Shown here: one piece after another, positions 1-7,608 of the stretch
Layout of the letters: each line of letters opens with the position of its first letter
How positions within the stretch are numbered: the stretch's first letter is position 1
Source of the DNA: Neobacillus bataviensis
GTDB lineage: Bacteria; Bacillota; Bacilli; Bacillales_B; DSM-18226
Direction of reading: 5' to 3'
Assembly: GCF_019969725.1 (NCBI RefSeq)
Contig: NZ_JAHXYW010000011.1
Span: 148,827-212,826 of the forward strand
DNA length: 64,000 bases
Notes under the pieces: model-generated
Database searches by the model: none
Told to the model about the DNA's origin: nothing
What the model saw: the letters and a program-made list of their open reading frames with translations, nothing else
Made by a program: the position numbers and the translations under genes

Positions 1-468
1 TAAACCTAATAATTCTAGTTCATAAGGAAGGGCAAGGACTTTGTCCTTATACGTTACAGCATCGATGGCTGCAGGAAGGAAATCCTCCTTTGCACCTTTA
101 GGAAAATATGGATTTAAATCAGCCATTATCCCTGATTGCGCATACTTTGTGAAGTCCCCAGGGCTTACCATGAAAATGTCTGGTCCTTCTTCGTTCGCAA
201 ACGCTACTGGTAATTTTGTGGTTGTGTAATCACTTTGGTTAAACGCTGTGTACTCAATCTTCACTTTGTCTTTATGTGCGGCGTTGTATTCCTTGACTAA
301 GTCTTGGAAGAATTTCTTTTCAGCTTCGGAGTGGAAATCCCAAAATTTAAGTGTCACAACACCATCTTTTTTTCCATCTCCTGAAGATGATTTTGAACTG
401 CTGCAGCCTGCCTGAACAACTAGCAATAACACGATACTAAAAATCAAAAACGACTTCCAGAATTTCAT
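1..468 (-). CDS. Sugar ABC transporter solute-binding lipoprotein (partial, C-terminus beyond window)
   Basis: The reading frame starts at the ATG at 466-468 and runs off the left edge. The N-terminus is a lipoprotein signal: a basic start, a run of Leu/Val/Ile and a lipobox ending AGC, followed by a Ser/Lys/Gly-rich linker. The visible ~155 residues match family 1 extracellular sugar-binding proteins, with motifs such as KLPVAFANEEGPDIFM and the ALPYELELLG segment typical of the hinge. It is clearly paralogous to the protein at 3534-4826; long stretches are identical or nearly so. It should deliver a sugar or oligosaccharide to membrane permeases whose genes would lie to the left. A LacI-type operator lies 40 bases upstream, so it is probably co-regulated with the rest of this locus. 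Substrate unknown. Confidence 0.9.
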   Translation of the reverse strand, partial: MKFWKSFLIFSIVLLLVVQAGCSSSKSSSGDGKKDGVVTLKFWDFHSEAEKKFFQDLVKEYNAAHKDKVKIEYTAFNQSDYTTTKLPVAFANEEGPDIFMVSPGDFTKYAQSGIMADLNPYFPKGAKEDFLPAAIDAVTYKDKVLALPYELELLGL

Positions 469-507
469 ATCAGTTGCCCCCTCTTTAATTACATTTTAAT
501 AGATTTC

Positions 508-521
508 TGCAAACGTTTACA
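508..521. promoter_or_regulatory. LacI-family operator upstream of solute-binding protein
   Basis: TGCAAACGTTTACA matches the core of the TGTGTAAACGTTTACACA operators found elsewhere in the locus, with one divergent arm. It lies about 40 bases before the start at 468. It could alternatively be a CcpA cre site, whose core is similar; the match to local sites favours the local LacI protein, and both may act. Confidence 0.6.
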
Positions 522-591
522 GGCTAATTATGTTTTTTGTCGAAATTCCCTCCTTTCAATTGGTCTGATAACATTCAATCAATTAATCTAC

Positions 592-1533
592 TTAATTATT
601 ATTTTTCACTGAGTCATCAACATGATGTCTCAGGAATTCTACTACCTCTGATCTCCTTGGGAGTGATGGAATGGCTCCTTCTCTTGTTACCGTAATGGCG
701 CCAACTGCATTGGCATATTCAACAGCATCCCTCAGCGGCCTTCCATTGATGATCCCTACCGCAAGGGCTCCATTAAAGGAATCCCCTGCTGCTACCGTGT
801 CCACGGGCTTTACCTTTAAACTTGGTACATGGATGCTTCCTGCCGGATTAACAATTAATGCTCCTTTTTCTGCCAGTGTGATAATTACATTTTGGACTCC
901 CTTTTCCACTAGGACCTTTCCTGCGGCTTCTGCATCTTCAAGAGTAAGAACCTTTATGCCCGTTAGTAATTCCACCTCAGACTCATTTGGAGTTAAGTAC
1001 GTTACATTTCTTAGTAATTCATCACTTAACCTTCGGGCCGGTGCCGGGTTAAGTATAACTGGCACTTGAACCTCGGCAGCATAGGCAACAGCTTGTTCAA
1101 TCATGTTAATATTCATTTCAAGCTGAACCATTAATAGCTCCGAACTTTGAATAAGGCTTTTAATACTGTCCAGTTCGCTAGAATAGTAGTGTAAATTGGC
1201 ACCTGGAACGACTACTATACGATTATTTCCATTTCCCTCCAGAGTTATCGATCCAACTCCAGTCGGATATTGAGTGTCGCGCAAAATATTCGCTGTATCA
1301 ATTCCTTCATTCTTTAACGTTGTAAGAAATTCATCCCCGAATGGATCAGAACCAACTTTTCCAACCATTGTCACATCTGCTCCAAGCCTTGCTGCAGCCA
1401 CAGCTTGATTAGCCCCTTTTCCACCTGGAAATTTGGCAAAGCTCGAACCAATGACGGTCTCTCCGCTATGCGGAAAACGTTCTGTCCGAACGACTAAATC
1501 CATCATGAAACTTCCGATCACTAAAATCCCCAT
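592..1533 (-). CDS. Ribokinase-family (PfkB) sugar kinase
   Basis: This is a full-length PfkB/ribokinase-fold kinase (313 aa from ATG 1533, preceded by GGATGGAG; an ATG at 1545 would have no room for a ribosome binding site). The N-terminal GGKGANQAVAAARLGA signature binds sugar. The C-terminal DTVAAGDSFNGAL motif carries the anion hole and catalytic Asp. It should phosphorylate ribose or a related pentose or ketose in the cytoplasm with ATP. It sits 20 bases after the SIS isomerase gene in the same direction, so the two are likely one transcript and may act in sequence on the imported sugar. RbsK is the closest named family, but the neighbours are not an rbs operon (no RbsD, no RbsA/C visible), so the natural substrate is left open. 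Confidence 0.88.
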   Translation of the reverse strand: MGILVIGSFMMDLVVRTERFPHSGETVIGSSFAKFPGGKGANQAVAAARLGADVTMVGKVGSDPFGDEFLTTLKNEGIDTANILRDTQYPTGVGSITLEGNGNNRIVVVPGANLHYYSSELDSIKSLIQSSELLMVQLEMNINMIEQAVAYAAEVQVPVILNPAPARRLSDELLRNVTYLTPNESEVELLTGIKVLTLEDAEAAGKVLVEKGVQNVIITLAEKGALIVNPAGSIHVPSLKVKPVDTVAAGDSFNGALAVGIINGRPLRDAVEYANAVGAITVTREGAIPSLPRRSEVVEFLRHHVDDSVKNNN

Positions 1534-1554
1534 ATTTTTCTCCATCCTTTAAGA

Positions 1555-2145
1555 TTATTGACTCGATAATTTTTTCCCTAAGCTGCCACCGGGATGGTAT
1601 AAATGAAAATCTTCTTTTTTGAAATTTTTTGACATAGACAGTGCAACGGCAAGCGCATCGCCAATGACAAGGGTAACGGTTGAGCTAGTTGTAGGCGCTA
1701 ACCCCAAATGGTCGGCTTCCGAAGTATATTGATAGTTCAGGGCAACATCACAGAATTGTGAAAGTGACGAATCAGTTCTAGAAGTAATGGCGATCGTTTT
1801 ACAGCCAATTTTCAGCAGCGATGGAAGGAGGCCTAATACCTCGGATGTTTCACCGCTATTTGATATTAGGATGACAACATCTTCCTTTTGAATCATCCCC
1901 AAATCGCCGTGCAATCCTTCTGTACTATGAACGAAAAATGCCGGTGTTCCCGTGCTGGCTAGAGAGGCGGCCATCTTTTTTCCAATATGACCGGATTTCC
2001 CCACTCCGCTGACAATCACCTTTCCCTTACACTCTGCTAATAACGCCAATGCTTCGGTAAAACTCGGTCCAATTTGCTCGGACAATGCTTTTATCGAAGC
2101 GGCCTCTACCTCTATGACTCTTTTTATTTCATTTAATAGATCCAT
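1555..2145 (-). CDS. SIS-domain sugar-phosphate isomerase (KpsF/GutQ-like, no CBS domains)
   Basis: This is a 196-aa SIS-domain protein. The motif SGVGKSGHIGKKMAASLAS, the HGDLGMI loop and ISNSGETSEV are hallmarks of the KpsF/GutQ/KdsD arabinose-5-phosphate isomerases. It ends just after the SIS fold (HPGGSLGKKL) and lacks the pair of CBS domains usually found in KdsD. In a Gram-positive bacterium there is no Kdo synthesis, so a catabolic aldose/ketose phosphate isomerisation is more likely, working with the adjacent ribokinase-type enzyme. 3-hexulose-6-phosphate isomerase activity is the other possibility for this fold. The start is supported by GAGAGGAG upstream. Three LacI-type operators lie in the 300-bp region before it. 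Confidence 0.85.
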   Translation of the reverse strand: MDLLNEIKRVIEVEAASIKALSEQIGPSFTEALALLAECKGKVIVSGVGKSGHIGKKMAASLASTGTPAFFVHSTEGLHGDLGMIQKEDVVILISNSGETSEVLGLLPSLLKIGCKTIAITSRTDSSLSQFCDVALNYQYTSEADHLGLAPTTSSTVTLVIGDALAVALSMSKNFKKEDFHLYHPGGSLGKKLSSQ

Positions 2146-2185
2146 ACTCTGGCTCCTCTCAATATTTTGTCAGATTATCAGATAA

Positions 2186-2203
2186 TGTGTAATCGTTTAC
2201 ACA
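2186..2203. promoter_or_regulatory. LacI-family operator (site A, SIS/kinase promoter)
   Basis: TGTGTAATCGTTTACACA: two 7-base arms (TGTGTAA/TTTACACA type) around a TCG centre, identical to the sites at 2261 and 5866. It lies 41 bases upstream of the SIS gene start, in position to repress its promoter. Confidence 0.85.
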
Positions 2204-2260
2204 TAACTTAAAAAATTTTTCCTCGAACTAAAGGAAAGATAAATACTTTAATCGACAAAT

Positions 2261-2278
2261 TGTGTAATCGTTTACACA
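2261..2278. promoter_or_regulatory. LacI-family operator (site B, SIS/kinase promoter)
   Basis: TGTGTAATCGTTTACACA, an exact copy of site A. The distance start to start is 75 bp, close to seven helical turns, so cooperative binding or looping is possible. Confidence 0.85.
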
Positions 2279-2325
2279 TCAATCAAAAAAATATACACAG
2301 GTTCATTCAAATGTATTCCAAAAGA

Positions 2326-2343
2326 CCTGTAATCGTTTACACA
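2326..2343. promoter_or_regulatory. LacI-family operator (site C)
   Basis: CCTGTAATCGTTTACACA has one intact arm and a variant left arm. It is 65 bp from site B and lies between the LacI stop and the SIS promoter. A short GAGGCGA/TCGCCTC hairpin at 2423-2440, just after the LacI stop, may end the lacI message, but it lacks a long T tract. Confidence 0.75.
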
Positions 2344-2445
2344 TTCATCTTATAAAAATTTTTTAAAAATTTCAATACTTTTTTATAAATTTTTGCACAT
2401 TCAAATTTTCGAGGCTGACTCAGAGGCGATAAATCGCCTCCGAAT

Positions 2446-3441
2446 TTAGCACCCATTATTAAAAATTGGCGTTATCGTCTCGAACACTGATGTTTCATCG
2501 TTATTTACCAACCTATCCAGTAAAATCTCGCCTACTCGAACTCCCATTTCATAAGGAGATTGTTTAATACTAATGATTTTCGGCTTCTGGATAAGCTGCT
2601 CTGCGTCATTTTCACCATAGGAGGCAATAATGAGATCTTCAAAGTTGGCAATCCCTCGCTCTGCTAGCTTTAGAAGAACGCCAAATGTCATAACGTTATT
2701 ACACGACAGGATGGCTGTTGGCATTTCTGGCAAGCTTAAAAAATATTCAGCGGCTTTAAATCCACCTTCTGTAGTGAATTCCCCATCATAAATAAACTCA
2801 GGTTGAATTGATACCCCATATTCTGCCATGGCCTTATTGAACCCTTCGAAACGTTCATAACCGGTACTTACCTCTTGAGAACCATTTACTAATCCAATTC
2901 GCGTATGCCCATTCTGAAGTAAATAGGCTGTTAGTTGGTATGCCCCTTGAACGTTATCCTCTACAACATAATCTAGGTCTAAATCATTTTTTATCTTTCT
3001 GTCTACTAAAATAATCGGTACACCTGTACTTTTTATTTTTCTGATTGTTTCTTCATTGCCGCCGGATGTAGCTATAGCGATCGCATCTACACGCTTTTCA
3101 AATAAGACCTGGAGCATTTTTCTCTCTTTTTGAGGATTTTCATCTCCGCTTGCGAAAATTAAATTATATCCTTTCGGCAGAACAACATCTTCTATGCCTC
3201 TGGATATTTTCATAAAGAAAGGGTTAGAAATATCCGGGATCACAATCCCGATGGTATTCGTCTGATGTTTTTTTAAACTTCTTGCGATGGCATTGGGACG
3301 ATAATTCAATTTTTTTGCTGCTGCTAGTACCCGCTCTTTCACTTCTGGGCTTGCATACCCGCTATTGTTTAATACTCGGGATACAGTTGCTATGGATATA
3401 TTTAATTCTTTTGCGATGTCTTTAATTGTGGTATTACTCAA
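2446..3441 (-). CDS. LacI-family transcriptional regulator
   Basis: This is a complete 331-aa LacI/GalR regulator. The N-terminal helix-turn-helix and hinge read TTIKDIAKELNISIATVSRVLNN, then RPNAIARSLK, which is canonical for DNA binding. The rest is a periplasmic-binding-protein-like effector domain (NTIGIVIPDISNPFF, PTAILSCNN). The start is TTG, with GGAAGTGAG upstream. An operator lies 28 bases before the start, so it probably represses itself. Six further copies of the same operator flank the neighbouring genes, making this the likely controller of the whole 1-5.9 kb locus, with a sugar or sugar phosphate as inducer. The effector cannot be told from the sequence. Confidence 0.93.
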   Translation of the reverse strand: MSNTTIKDIAKELNISIATVSRVLNNSGYASPEVKERVLAAAKKLNYRPNAIARSLKKHQTNTIGIVIPDISNPFFMKISRGIEDVVLPKGYNLIFASGDENPQKERKMLQVLFEKRVDAIAIATSGGNEETIRKIKSTGVPIILVDRKIKNDLDLDYVVEDNVQGAYQLTAYLLQNGHTRIGLVNGSQEVSTGYERFEGFNKAMAEYGVSIQPEFIYDGEFTTEGGFKAAEYFLSLPEMPTAILSCNNVMTFGVLLKLAERGIANFEDLIIASYGENDAEQLIQKPKIISIKQSPYEMGVRVGEILLDRLVNNDETSVFETITPIFNNGC

Positions 3442-3468
3442 AATATCTCACTTCCAATTTGTGTTCCA

Positions 3469-3486
3469 TGTGTAATCGTTTACAGT
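3469..3486. promoter_or_regulatory. LacI-family operator upstream of the regulator gene
   Basis: TGTGTAATCGTTTACAGT differs from the perfect site only at the last two bases. It lies between the regulator start (3441) and the solute-binding protein stop (3534), implying autorepression. Confidence 0.8.
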
Positions 3487-3533
3487 TATTTTAACAAAAA
3501 AATGTTAATACTTTCAATTCTTATTTCATACTT

Positions 3534-4826
3534 TTACTTACTATCAAGTACTTGCTGAATTTTTTCATCAGCAATTTTCGCTGCTTCCTTACCGCTCATT
3601 TTACCAAACATGACATTTTGTAATGCTTTTCCAATAGCATCCACAATTTCTGGACCATATTGCGGTTCAGGTGTTGCCGTATTGTAAATTTCGTCTGTAA
3701 AGATCTTTCGTAACCCTGTCTGGTAGTAATCTTTCCCTTCTTCTATTACGGATTTTCTTGCAGGATAGGCCGATTTTGTTTTTGCCCATTTCAATGGACG
3801 GGATGTGTCCTCGGCAAATGCCCACATAATAAAGTCTGCGGCTTCCTTAACATGCTCGCTTTTAGCATTTACTGCTAGTTTCCACCCGCCGCCATCCGAA
3901 GCGTGTTTTCCCCCATTTGGTATTGGGATGGGAACTAAACCTGCTTCAAAATCCGGAAATTTGTCTTCCAAGGCAGCAATCGACCATGTACCGCTAATTT
4001 GCATCGCTGCTGATCCAGTCGCGATATTATCAATATCACCTGCACCATATTGTAATTTAGAAGGAGAATAACCTTTTTGGAAAAATGATCCCCAATAATC
4101 TAAGGCTTTCACATTTTCTGGTGAATTAAAGGTGGATTTGGTGCCGTCCTCATTTAATACACTGCCTCCCTGCTGCCATTGGAAAGGGTACCAGATGAAA
4201 TTTAAGTAAGGGCCGATATCCGTTGGCAGAACAAGGCCGGCAACCTTATCAGTTGTAAGTTTACGGGCAGCATCTGACAACTCTTCCCAAGTTTCTGGAA
4301 CCTTTACATTAGCATCTTTGAGCATTTTCTTATTGTAATACAAACCTAATAATTCTAACTCGAATGGCAGCGCAAGGATTTTGTCCTTATAGGTAACTGC
4401 CTCTATAGTTGAAGGAAGGAAATCATCAATGGCACCCTTTGGAAAATATGGTGTTAAATCTGCCATAATTCCTGCATCTGCATATTTTTTAAAGTCGCCT
4501 GCACTTGTCATAAAAATATCCGGGCCTTCATTATTTGCAAAAGCGACAGGTAATTTTGTATTAGAGTAATCATTGGCATTACCCGCAGATGAGTACTTAA
4601 TTTTCACTTTATCTTGACTAGCGTTATATTCATCCACTAGTTCTTTAAATAATTTTTGATGAATAGGATACTGGAAGTCGGTAAATTGTAGAGTGACAAC
4701 TTTTTTAGATTTAGCTGAGGATTCTGATTTAGATACATTAGCAGAGTTGGATGAACAGCCAGCGATCATAATAATGAGCACTAGTGCCAAATTAATTACA
4801 GCCACTATTTTTTTATTCCATTTCAT
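3534..4826 (-). CDS. Sugar ABC transporter solute-binding lipoprotein
   Basis: This 430-aa family 1 solute-binding lipoprotein starts with KKIVAVINLALVLIIMIAGC, a clear lipobox, and a Ser-rich linker. The mature part has the usual two-lobe motifs (GPDIFMTSAGDFKKY, GYSPSKLQYGAGD, ISGTWSIAALEDKFPDF). The start has AAAAGGAGGAG directly upstream. It binds an extracellular sugar and hands it to MalFG-type permeases, none of which is in the window. It is a paralogue of the protein cut by the left edge, and the two genes bracket the kinase, isomerase and regulator. That suggests either a local duplication with altered substrate choice or two receptors sharing one permease. A perfect operator lies 80 bases upstream. 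Confidence 0.93.
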   Translation of the reverse strand: MKWNKKIVAVINLALVLIIMIAGCSSNSANVSKSESSAKSKKVVTLQFTDFQYPIHQKLFKELVDEYNASQDKVKIKYSSAGNANDYSNTKLPVAFANNEGPDIFMTSAGDFKKYADAGIMADLTPYFPKGAIDDFLPSTIEAVTYKDKILALPFELELLGLYYNKKMLKDANVKVPETWEELSDAARKLTTDKVAGLVLPTDIGPYLNFIWYPFQWQQGGSVLNEDGTKSTFNSPENVKALDYWGSFFQKGYSPSKLQYGAGDIDNIATGSAAMQISGTWSIAALEDKFPDFEAGLVPIPIPNGGKHASDGGGWKLAVNAKSEHVKEAADFIMWAFAEDTSRPLKWAKTKSAYPARKSVIEEGKDYYQTGLRKIFTDEIYNTATPEPQYGPEIVDAIGKALQNVMFGKMSGKEAAKIADEKIQQVLDSK

Positions 4827-4905
4827 ATTTTCTCCTCCTTTTATTTTTCATATTTATATCAACGACTATGGTCCCGCAATCCTCATTCATTATCACCTCC
4901 TTAAA

Positions 4906-4923
4906 TGTGTAAACGTTTACACA
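4906..4923. promoter_or_regulatory. LacI-family operator, perfect palindrome
   Basis: TGTGTAAACGTTTACACA is an exact 18-bp palindrome, the best copy of the site in the window. It lies between the solute-binding protein start (4826) and the stop of the phosphofructokinase-like gene (4971). Confidence 0.88.
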
Positions 4924-4970
4924 TTCTTTTAAAAAAAATAGTTACTACGTGATCGTTATTCAATCGTTTT

Positions 4971-5831
4971 CTATTTAACAAATTTTATTTCGTTCTTTCG
5001 TTCAAGCTGGACTTTTTCCATGGATTTTCCGGATAATGTCCACTGTGCCATTTTTTCAGCTAATTCAAATGCAAAGATTCGATCACTAGCAGTGGGCTTT
5101 CCTCCGATGCATTGAGCTTCTTCAATCATGACTGTACGGAAATCTAAATTTCTCCCGGCTGAAATATGTTTTTTTACTTTCTCTTCTTCCACCGTCTCAT
5201 TGACTAGTAAAAGAGCATAGCTTTTTCCCTCATGATATTTCTCTTCCAGATTCTGTGTTATCCTCTGAAGTTCGGATTCTGTTTCTTCTTCAATTAGTTC
5301 GCATTGAAGGGCAGCAGCCGTAAATTTGAGGAAAACCCCCGCTTTTTTCCCTGGAATTTTTATTAGAAACAGTCTCTTATTTGGAAACAACAATGAACCT
5401 GCTGTATCCTCTACTTTATAAATATTGTTAACTACTTCATTTAACGCGCTATCAAACCCTAGATGATATATATTTGGATTTTGCTCATTAAAAAGATTTA
5501 TTGGCACCATCAAGATTTTGCAAGTAGAATTTATCCTTAGACCATCAATGTTGATTGTCTCTTCCTCATTATAAAAAACTATTAAAATATCGCATTTTTC
5601 AGCCAAATTTGCCTGATGGCACTTCCAATTGGCAAGGGAAATCGAAGGAAGCCTATTTCCTTTTTCTCCGTCATTTAAGGGCAGGAATACTAACTTTTCT
5701 CCGGTTGTTTGAATTCCGGTTATATGCTTGTGATTCATTTTTTGTAGAAGGCAGACTAATTGATTAATCACAACATTAACCACTTGTGGAATCGTCCCTA
5801 TTTTTACAATTCCTATCATTTTATTTTCCAT
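4971..5831 (-). CDS. Degenerate 6-phosphofructokinase-like protein
   Basis: The 286-aa product (ATG 5831, TTTGGAG upstream; an in-frame TTG at 5843 overlaps that site) is a remote PfkA relative. The second half aligns well by eye with bacterial PfkA: LGFDSALNEVVNNIYKVEDT corresponds to the IGFDTALN...KIRDTA segment, and GGKPTASDRIFAFELAE to GGSPTAFDRVLA. The first half has lost what makes the enzyme work. The GGDxPG nucleotide loop is replaced by IGTIPQV, and the TIDND catalytic Asp region reads VPINLFNE. I infer it cannot phosphorylate fructose-6-phosphate and may bind a sugar phosphate as a sensor or partner. It has its own LacI operator upstream. The family assignment rests on motif comparison only. 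Confidence 0.65.
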   Translation of the reverse strand: MENKMIGIVKIGTIPQVVNVVINQLVCLLQKMNHKHITGIQTTGEKLVFLPLNDGEKGNRLPSISLANWKCHQANLAEKCDILIVFYNEEETINIDGLRINSTCKILMVPINLFNEQNPNIYHLGFDSALNEVVNNIYKVEDTAGSLLFPNKRLFLIKIPGKKAGVFLKFTAAALQCELIEEETESELQRITQNLEEKYHEGKSYALLLVNETVEEEKVKKHISAGRNLDFRTVMIEEAQCIGGKPTASDRIFAFELAEKMAQWTLSGKSMEKVQLERKNEIKFVK

Positions 5832-5865
5832 ATAAAACTCCAAAAATAATATTTTACACCCGCGA

Positions 5866-5883
5866 TGTGTAATCGTTTACACA
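5866..5883. promoter_or_regulatory. LacI-family operator upstream of phosphofructokinase-like gene
   Basis: TGTGTAATCGTTTACACA, identical to sites A and B, 35 bases upstream of the gene start at 5831. It is the right-hand limit of the regulon. Confidence 0.85.
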
Positions 5884-5925
5884 TTTAAATATATTACTTT
5901 TTCCATTTTATTTCAATACTTTTTA

Positions 5926-5960
5926 AAAAAACTGATTCCACTTTATGTGAATCAGTTTTT
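5926..5960 (-). terminator. Rho-independent terminator of the rocB-like gene
   Basis: Stem AAAAACTGATTC / GAATCAGTTTTT with a 10-11 base loop and T run. It overlaps the TGA stop of the M20 hydrolase and works in the minus direction. Confidence 0.8.
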
Positions 5961-7571
5961 TTGTTTCATCTTCATAATCATTTGGATCATAGCTTCAACT
6001 AGTGCAGGTACTTCCTCAAAAGCGCTTTTCATATGGAGACGTTCCGTACGTTTATGTGCGTCTTTTCCAAGGGGGCCGACATTTAAAACCGGGGCTTGGA
6101 GCTGGGCCATCTCTGTGAATGGGATGCTGTAGCTGCTGCCCCATACTGGGGTGTTTGCTTGGAAAGTAGTCCATCCTTCACCTTCATCCCGATAATTCAC
6201 ATAGCTTAAATCGCTGATACCATTGAAATAATGGATTTGTTTTACCGGCAAATCAAATTTTGCGAGCCCTTCCTTCTTTACGTAATCTACACATTGTTTC
6301 ACGAGTTCATCCTCCGATGAATTGACCGCAGGATAATAAGGGGGTGCAAAAAGCAGGACAATGGCCGGTGCAAGTTCCTGGCACTGGATCATCAATGTAT
6401 CGGCAATTCGGAAGGATTTTTCCCGGTCATCCCAATCTGGGTTTGCATGAATGCCAGCCTTAATTGCCTCGACTACTTTTTCCCCAAACTTTTGGGTGGC
6501 ATGCTTTAATAAATCTTCGTAACGTAATACACGCACGCTTCCAACTGGCTCTGCAGATAGTTCTTGGCAGACTCGCTTATATGCTGCGTTACAGGCATCA
6601 GTGGCATCTTTGGCGACCTTTTCAAAAATCCTCATGATCTCATCGGCATTCCGCTTCATTAAAAACACATTATATAAAGCTGATGCCCGGTAAGGTGTTT
6701 GCACTGAATATTCCAGTTTTAAATCCTTTTGCTGAAGCGTGACAGGAAGAGGAGTAGTTTCACCCATTTCCCTTTCTTGCAGCATTGGATTCCATTCCAT
6801 TCGCTGCGTTAAAAAAGAGGCGATATACGGCGCTGTAATGCCGCTAAGCGGTTCTCCAACATGCGTCTCTTTCCCATAAAATAGTGCGGACGGCATGATT
6901 TTGCCGATTGAACCTGAGTAAACATAATAATTTTTATCACCCGGTTCTTGCGTAAATACTGGCTCCCCATTCAGGAATAGTTTATATGTTAGCTGATGCT
7001 CATCCTTTAATTCCAAAAGCTTAGTCACTGCTGCACGCATTCCTGACGAATTGACCTCCTCGTCCGGTACGGTCAACAGAAGAAGATTAATCTGCCACTC
7101 CTCGGCCGCGGCTTTTTCAATCAAGCCCATATGCATAACAAGACCCATTTTCATGTCCATCGTGCCTCTTCCGAATAGATACTCTCCTGATTGAAGATCG
7201 TTCCTTGCATCCTCCGGCAGCTCATTTTTTCTGGTCAGAAGTAGCTGGGTTAATTCTTCTGGCTGATAGGCGTATTCCTCAAGATCCCCATACTCTTCTG
7301 TATTCACGGTATCAAAGTGACTAATAAGGACGATGGTTTCCTTTGCACTTGGGTGCTTGTATAATGCCGTTAAAAACCTCCGGCCTAAGTCGGCATCATG
7401 AAGCTCTAAATAATTAGGGTTCTCTCGAAAATAGGTTACTTCTGCGAGCTTTGCTTGTACTTTTGAAGGAAATTCTCGTTCTCCCTCCGTTAATGTCATG
7501 CTTTTCCAACTCACTACTTCACATAGGAGCTTTCGAAGCGCATCCGGCGCCCCCCATCTAAGTTGTTCCAT
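5952..7571 (-). CDS. rocB: RocB-like M20-family metallohydrolase (arginine utilisation)
   Basis: This 539-aa protein is close in length and motif to Bacillus RocB, an M20 peptidase-superfamily member linked to arginine degradation. Metal-binding landmarks are visible in order: LISHFDTVN (His, Asp), FGRGTMDMKMGL (bridging Asp), TVPDEEVNSSGMR (catalytic Glu pair) and LNGEP. The start at 7571 has AAAGGGG upstream. It lies 38 bases after the permease in the same direction, with two guanidino-modifying enzymes further upstream, so the cluster as a whole points to use of arginine or a modified arginine. The exact RocB reaction is not established in the family, so substrate is inference. The stop overlaps a terminator, marking the end of the transcript. 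Confidence 0.85.
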   Translation of the reverse strand: MEQLRWGAPDALRKLLCEVVSWKSMTLTEGEREFPSKVQAKLAEVTYFRENPNYLELHDADLGRRFLTALYKHPSAKETIVLISHFDTVNTEEYGDLEEYAYQPEELTQLLLTRKNELPEDARNDLQSGEYLFGRGTMDMKMGLVMHMGLIEKAAAEEWQINLLLLTVPDEEVNSSGMRAAVTKLLELKDEHQLTYKLFLNGEPVFTQEPGDKNYYVYSGSIGKIMPSALFYGKETHVGEPLSGITAPYIASFLTQRMEWNPMLQEREMGETTPLPVTLQQKDLKLEYSVQTPYRASALYNVFLMKRNADEIMRIFEKVAKDATDACNAAYKRVCQELSAEPVGSVRVLRYEDLLKHATQKFGEKVVEAIKAGIHANPDWDDREKSFRIADTLMIQCQELAPAIVLLFAPPYYPAVNSSEDELVKQCVDYVKKEGLAKFDLPVKQIHYFNGISDLSYVNYRDEGEGWTTFQANTPVWGSSYSIPFTEMAQLQAPVLNVGPLGKDAHKRTERLHMKSAFEEVPALVEAMIQMIMKMKQKN

Positions 7572-7608
7572 TATATTAATACCCCTTTAAATTTTGTAAT
7601 AGTGTTAG

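Noticed and set aside
508..5883. Interpreting the operator set as CcpA cre sites
   Set aside because: The sites extend to an 18-bp TGTGTAA...TTACACA consensus shared only within this locus and a LacI-family gene is among them. CcpA overlap cannot be excluded for the core.
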